Made by a program: the position numbers and the translations under genes. Of a stretch of 6,069 nt of DNA, positions 4,824 through 6,069 are shown one piece after another; the stretch's first letter is position 1, and each line of letters opens with the position of its first letter. A model generated the notes under the pieces. It made no database searches and was not told the origin of the DNA. It saw only the letters and a list, made by a program, of their open reading frames with translations. The stretch covers positions 11,511 to 17,579 of the forward strand of contig KL571219.1 in NCBI GenBank assembly GCA_000715855.1. Direction: 5' to 3'. The stretch comes from Actinoplanes liguriensis. Lineage in GTDB: Bacteria > Actinomycetota > Actinomycetes > Mycobacteriales > Micromonosporaceae.

Positions 4824-5690
4824 ATGGCGAACCCGTTCGTCAAGGGCTGGCATTACATGATGGCGCTCTTCGGCGCGAAGATCGACGAGTACGCCGACCC
4901 GAAGGTGCAGATTCAGCAGGCCATCGAGGACGCCCAGCGACAGCACCAGGCCCTCGTCCAGCAGGCCGCCGCCGTCATCGGCAACCAGCGGCAGCTCGAG
5001 ATGAAGCTGTCCCGGCAGATGTCCGAGGTCGAGAAGCTGCAGGGCATGGCCCGGCAGGCGCTCGTGCTGGCCGACCGGGCCCGCGCCGCCGGCGACGAGG
5101 CCGAGGCCGGGAAGTATGAGCAGACCGCGCAGACGCTCGCCACCCAGCTGGTCTCCGGCGAGCAGTCGATGGAGGACCTGAAGACCCTCCACGACCAGGC
5201 TCTGTCCGCGGCCGGTCAGGCCCGCAAGGCGGTCGAGAACAACGCGATGGTGCTCCAGCAGCGCATCGCCGAGCGCTCGCGCCTGCTGAGCCAGCTCGAG
5301 CAGGCCAAGATGCAGGAGACCGTGGCCCGGTCGCTGGAGTCGATGTCCGAGCTGTCCGCGCCGGGTAACACCCCGTCGCTGGACCAGGTGCGCGACAAGA
5401 TCGAGCAGCGCTACGCGAACGCGATGGGCCGTGCCGAGCTGGCTTCCAACTCGGTCGAGGGCCGCATGCTCGAGGTGCAGAAGTCCAGCCTGGACATGGC
5501 CGGCTCGTCCCGCCTGGAGCAGATCCGCGCCAGCATGGCGGGGGAGAAGCTCGGCGGCGCCGCGGCACAGCCCGCGGTCGGCCAGGCCGAGCCCAACGCG
5601 ACGGCGGCCGACGCGGCCGGTGTGGCCCGGCTCGACGAGATCCGCGCCAGCATGAACCAGAAGCGCGGCGACACCTCGGCCGCCGGCTGA
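4824..5690 (+). CDS. pspA: PspA/IM30 family envelope-stress protein (35-kDa antigen homologue)
   Basis: PspA is a peripheral inner-membrane protein that oligomerises on stressed membranes and limits proton leakage. The 288-residue product starts [16 protein letters not shown], an amphipathic membrane-binding helix as in the mycobacterial 35-kDa antigen. Long heptad-rich coiled coils follow (about residues 25-175), with [70 protein letters not shown] and IEQRYANA, all close to the mycobacterial protein as I remember it. It lacks the short C-terminus of E. coli PspA and instead has [10 protein letters not shown] (229-238), an Ala-rich linker, and a second near-copy [10 protein letters not shown] (268-277). 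ATG 4824 was chosen over an in-frame ATG at 4746 because family homology begins there and GAGGGG precedes it. pspM follows 16 nt after the stop. In mycobacteria PspA also binds ClgR; the same is likely here but inferred. Confidence 0.95.
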   Translation: MANPFVKGWHYMMALFGAKIDEYADPKVQIQQAIEDAQRQHQALVQQAAAVIGNQRQLEMKLSRQMSEVEKLQGMARQALVLADRARAAGDEAEAGKYEQTAQTLATQLVSGEQSMEDLKTLHDQALSAAGQARKAVENNAMVLQQRIAERSRLLSQLEQAKMQETVARSLESMSELSAPGNTPSLDQVRDKIEQRYANAMGRAELASNSVEGRMLEVQKSSLDMAGSSRLEQIRASMAGEKLGGAAAQPAVGQAEPNATAADAAGVARLDEIRASMNQKRGDTSAAG

Positions 5691-5706
5691 TCGGGCGGGG
5701 CATGTC

Positions 5707-6069
5707 ATGGACGAGCGCGGTAAGTATTTCCGCCGGCTGAAGCGGCTTCGTGGCTCAGCGCGCCGGTGGAGCGTGCTGGGCGGTGGCCTGACCGCGGCGG
5801 CGGCCGTCCTCGTCCCCTATTCGGGGATCGGCATCGCGGACGCGGCCTGGGCCGCCGGGGCCGGTGCCTCGGTGGTTCTGGCCCGGTGGCGATGGCGCGA
5901 CTACCGCGAGCTGGAGTCCCGGCCCGCCCCCGAGCCGACCCTGCCCGGCCCGCGCTTCGCCGCCGCCCTGGAGCGTTCCCAGGTCGGCCGCACGGTCCTG
6001 CACGAGGTCCGGCGGCAGAAGAATCGGTATGCCCTGCGCGGCTCGGTGATCGCGGAGGCGTGGGACCTG
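5707..6069 (+). CDS. pspM: Membrane protein, PspM-like (5' part, runs off the window)
   Basis: The frame is open from ATG 5707 to the right edge (121 codons, no stop), so the C-terminus is missing. GGGCGGGG (5693-5700) lies 6 nt upstream as ribosome binding site, and pspA ends 16 nt before. The N-terminus is short and very basic (MDERGKYFRRLKRLRGSARR). Two hydrophobic stretches follow, at about residues 22-40 and 43-59, separated by PYSGIGIAD, which could form a helical hairpin with the N-terminus in the cytoplasm. The rest (61-121) is a charged soluble region with WRWRDYREL and a Pro-rich linker. Position after clgR-pspA and this layout match Rv2743c of M. tuberculosis, named PspM, a membrane partner of the ClgR-PspA-PspM-PspN system. 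The name rests on synteny and topology more than on recognised motifs. Confidence 0.8.
   Translation, partial: MDERGKYFRRLKRLRGSARRWSVLGGGLTAAAAVLVPYSGIGIADAAWAAGAGASVVLARWRWRDYRELESRPAPEPTLPGPRFAAALERSQVGRTVLHEVRRQKNRYALRGSVIAEAWDL

Noticed and set aside
4494..5708. 404-codon open frame on the minus strand across pspA
   Set aside because: It is the antisense of conserved pspA and its leader. It has low-complexity Leu/Gly/His composition, no domain, and it crosses the clgR terminator.

Overview
The window comes from a GC-rich actinomycete chromosome, probably a filamentous one of the Micromonosporaceae type. This rests on strong G/C third-position bias, GTG starts, overlapping genes, and the order rimO-pgsA-cinA-clgR-pspA-pspM, whose second half matches the mycobacterial clgR/35-kDa antigen/Rv2743c locus. 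The taxon below phylum level is inference.

Left part (1-1360). A degenerate ~45-bp tandem repeat (1-160) runs in from the left edge and stops at the stop codon of a minus-strand DUF3291 gene. Directly upstream of that gene, and probably co-transcribed with it, is a minus-strand winged-helix regulator with a cysteine-rich C-terminal domain resembling SufR-like metal or Fe-S sensors. An AT-rich hairpin sits at the junction of the two genes. This pair looks like an accessory module beside a conserved housekeeping block.

Divergent promoter region (1361-1448). The regulator and rimO are transcribed away from each other from an 88-bp gap. Both start with GTG, neither has a Shine-Dalgarno sequence, and each has a TAnnnT -10-like hexamer ending exactly 6 nt before its start codon. 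This predicts two leaderless transcripts.

Middle (1449-3993). rimO (ribosomal protein S12 methylthiotransferase), pgsA (phosphatidylglycerophosphate synthase family) and a stand-alone CinA C-terminal domain protein (NMN deamidase type) form a tight operon: a 4-nt overlap, then an 11-nt gap with a strong ribosome binding site.

Right part (3994-6069). A sequence fitting the SigR/SigH-type promoter consensus (GGGAAT-N18-GTT) precedes clgR, the activator of Clp protease genes. ClgR ends in Tyr-Ala-Ala, a Clp-degron-like tail. A strong terminator-like hairpin follows clgR. After a structured 209-bp leader come pspA (PspA/IM30 membrane-stress protein) and pspM, a membrane protein that runs off the right edge. 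Matching CGCC-N3-GGCG dyads, which fit the published ClgR operator spacing, lie upstream of both clgR and pspA. The right part is therefore best read as an envelope and thiol-stress module: an ECF sigma factor switches on clgR, ClgR may act on its own gene and on pspA-pspM, and proteolysis of ClgR closes the loop.

No RNA genes, insertion sequences or CRISPR arrays were seen.
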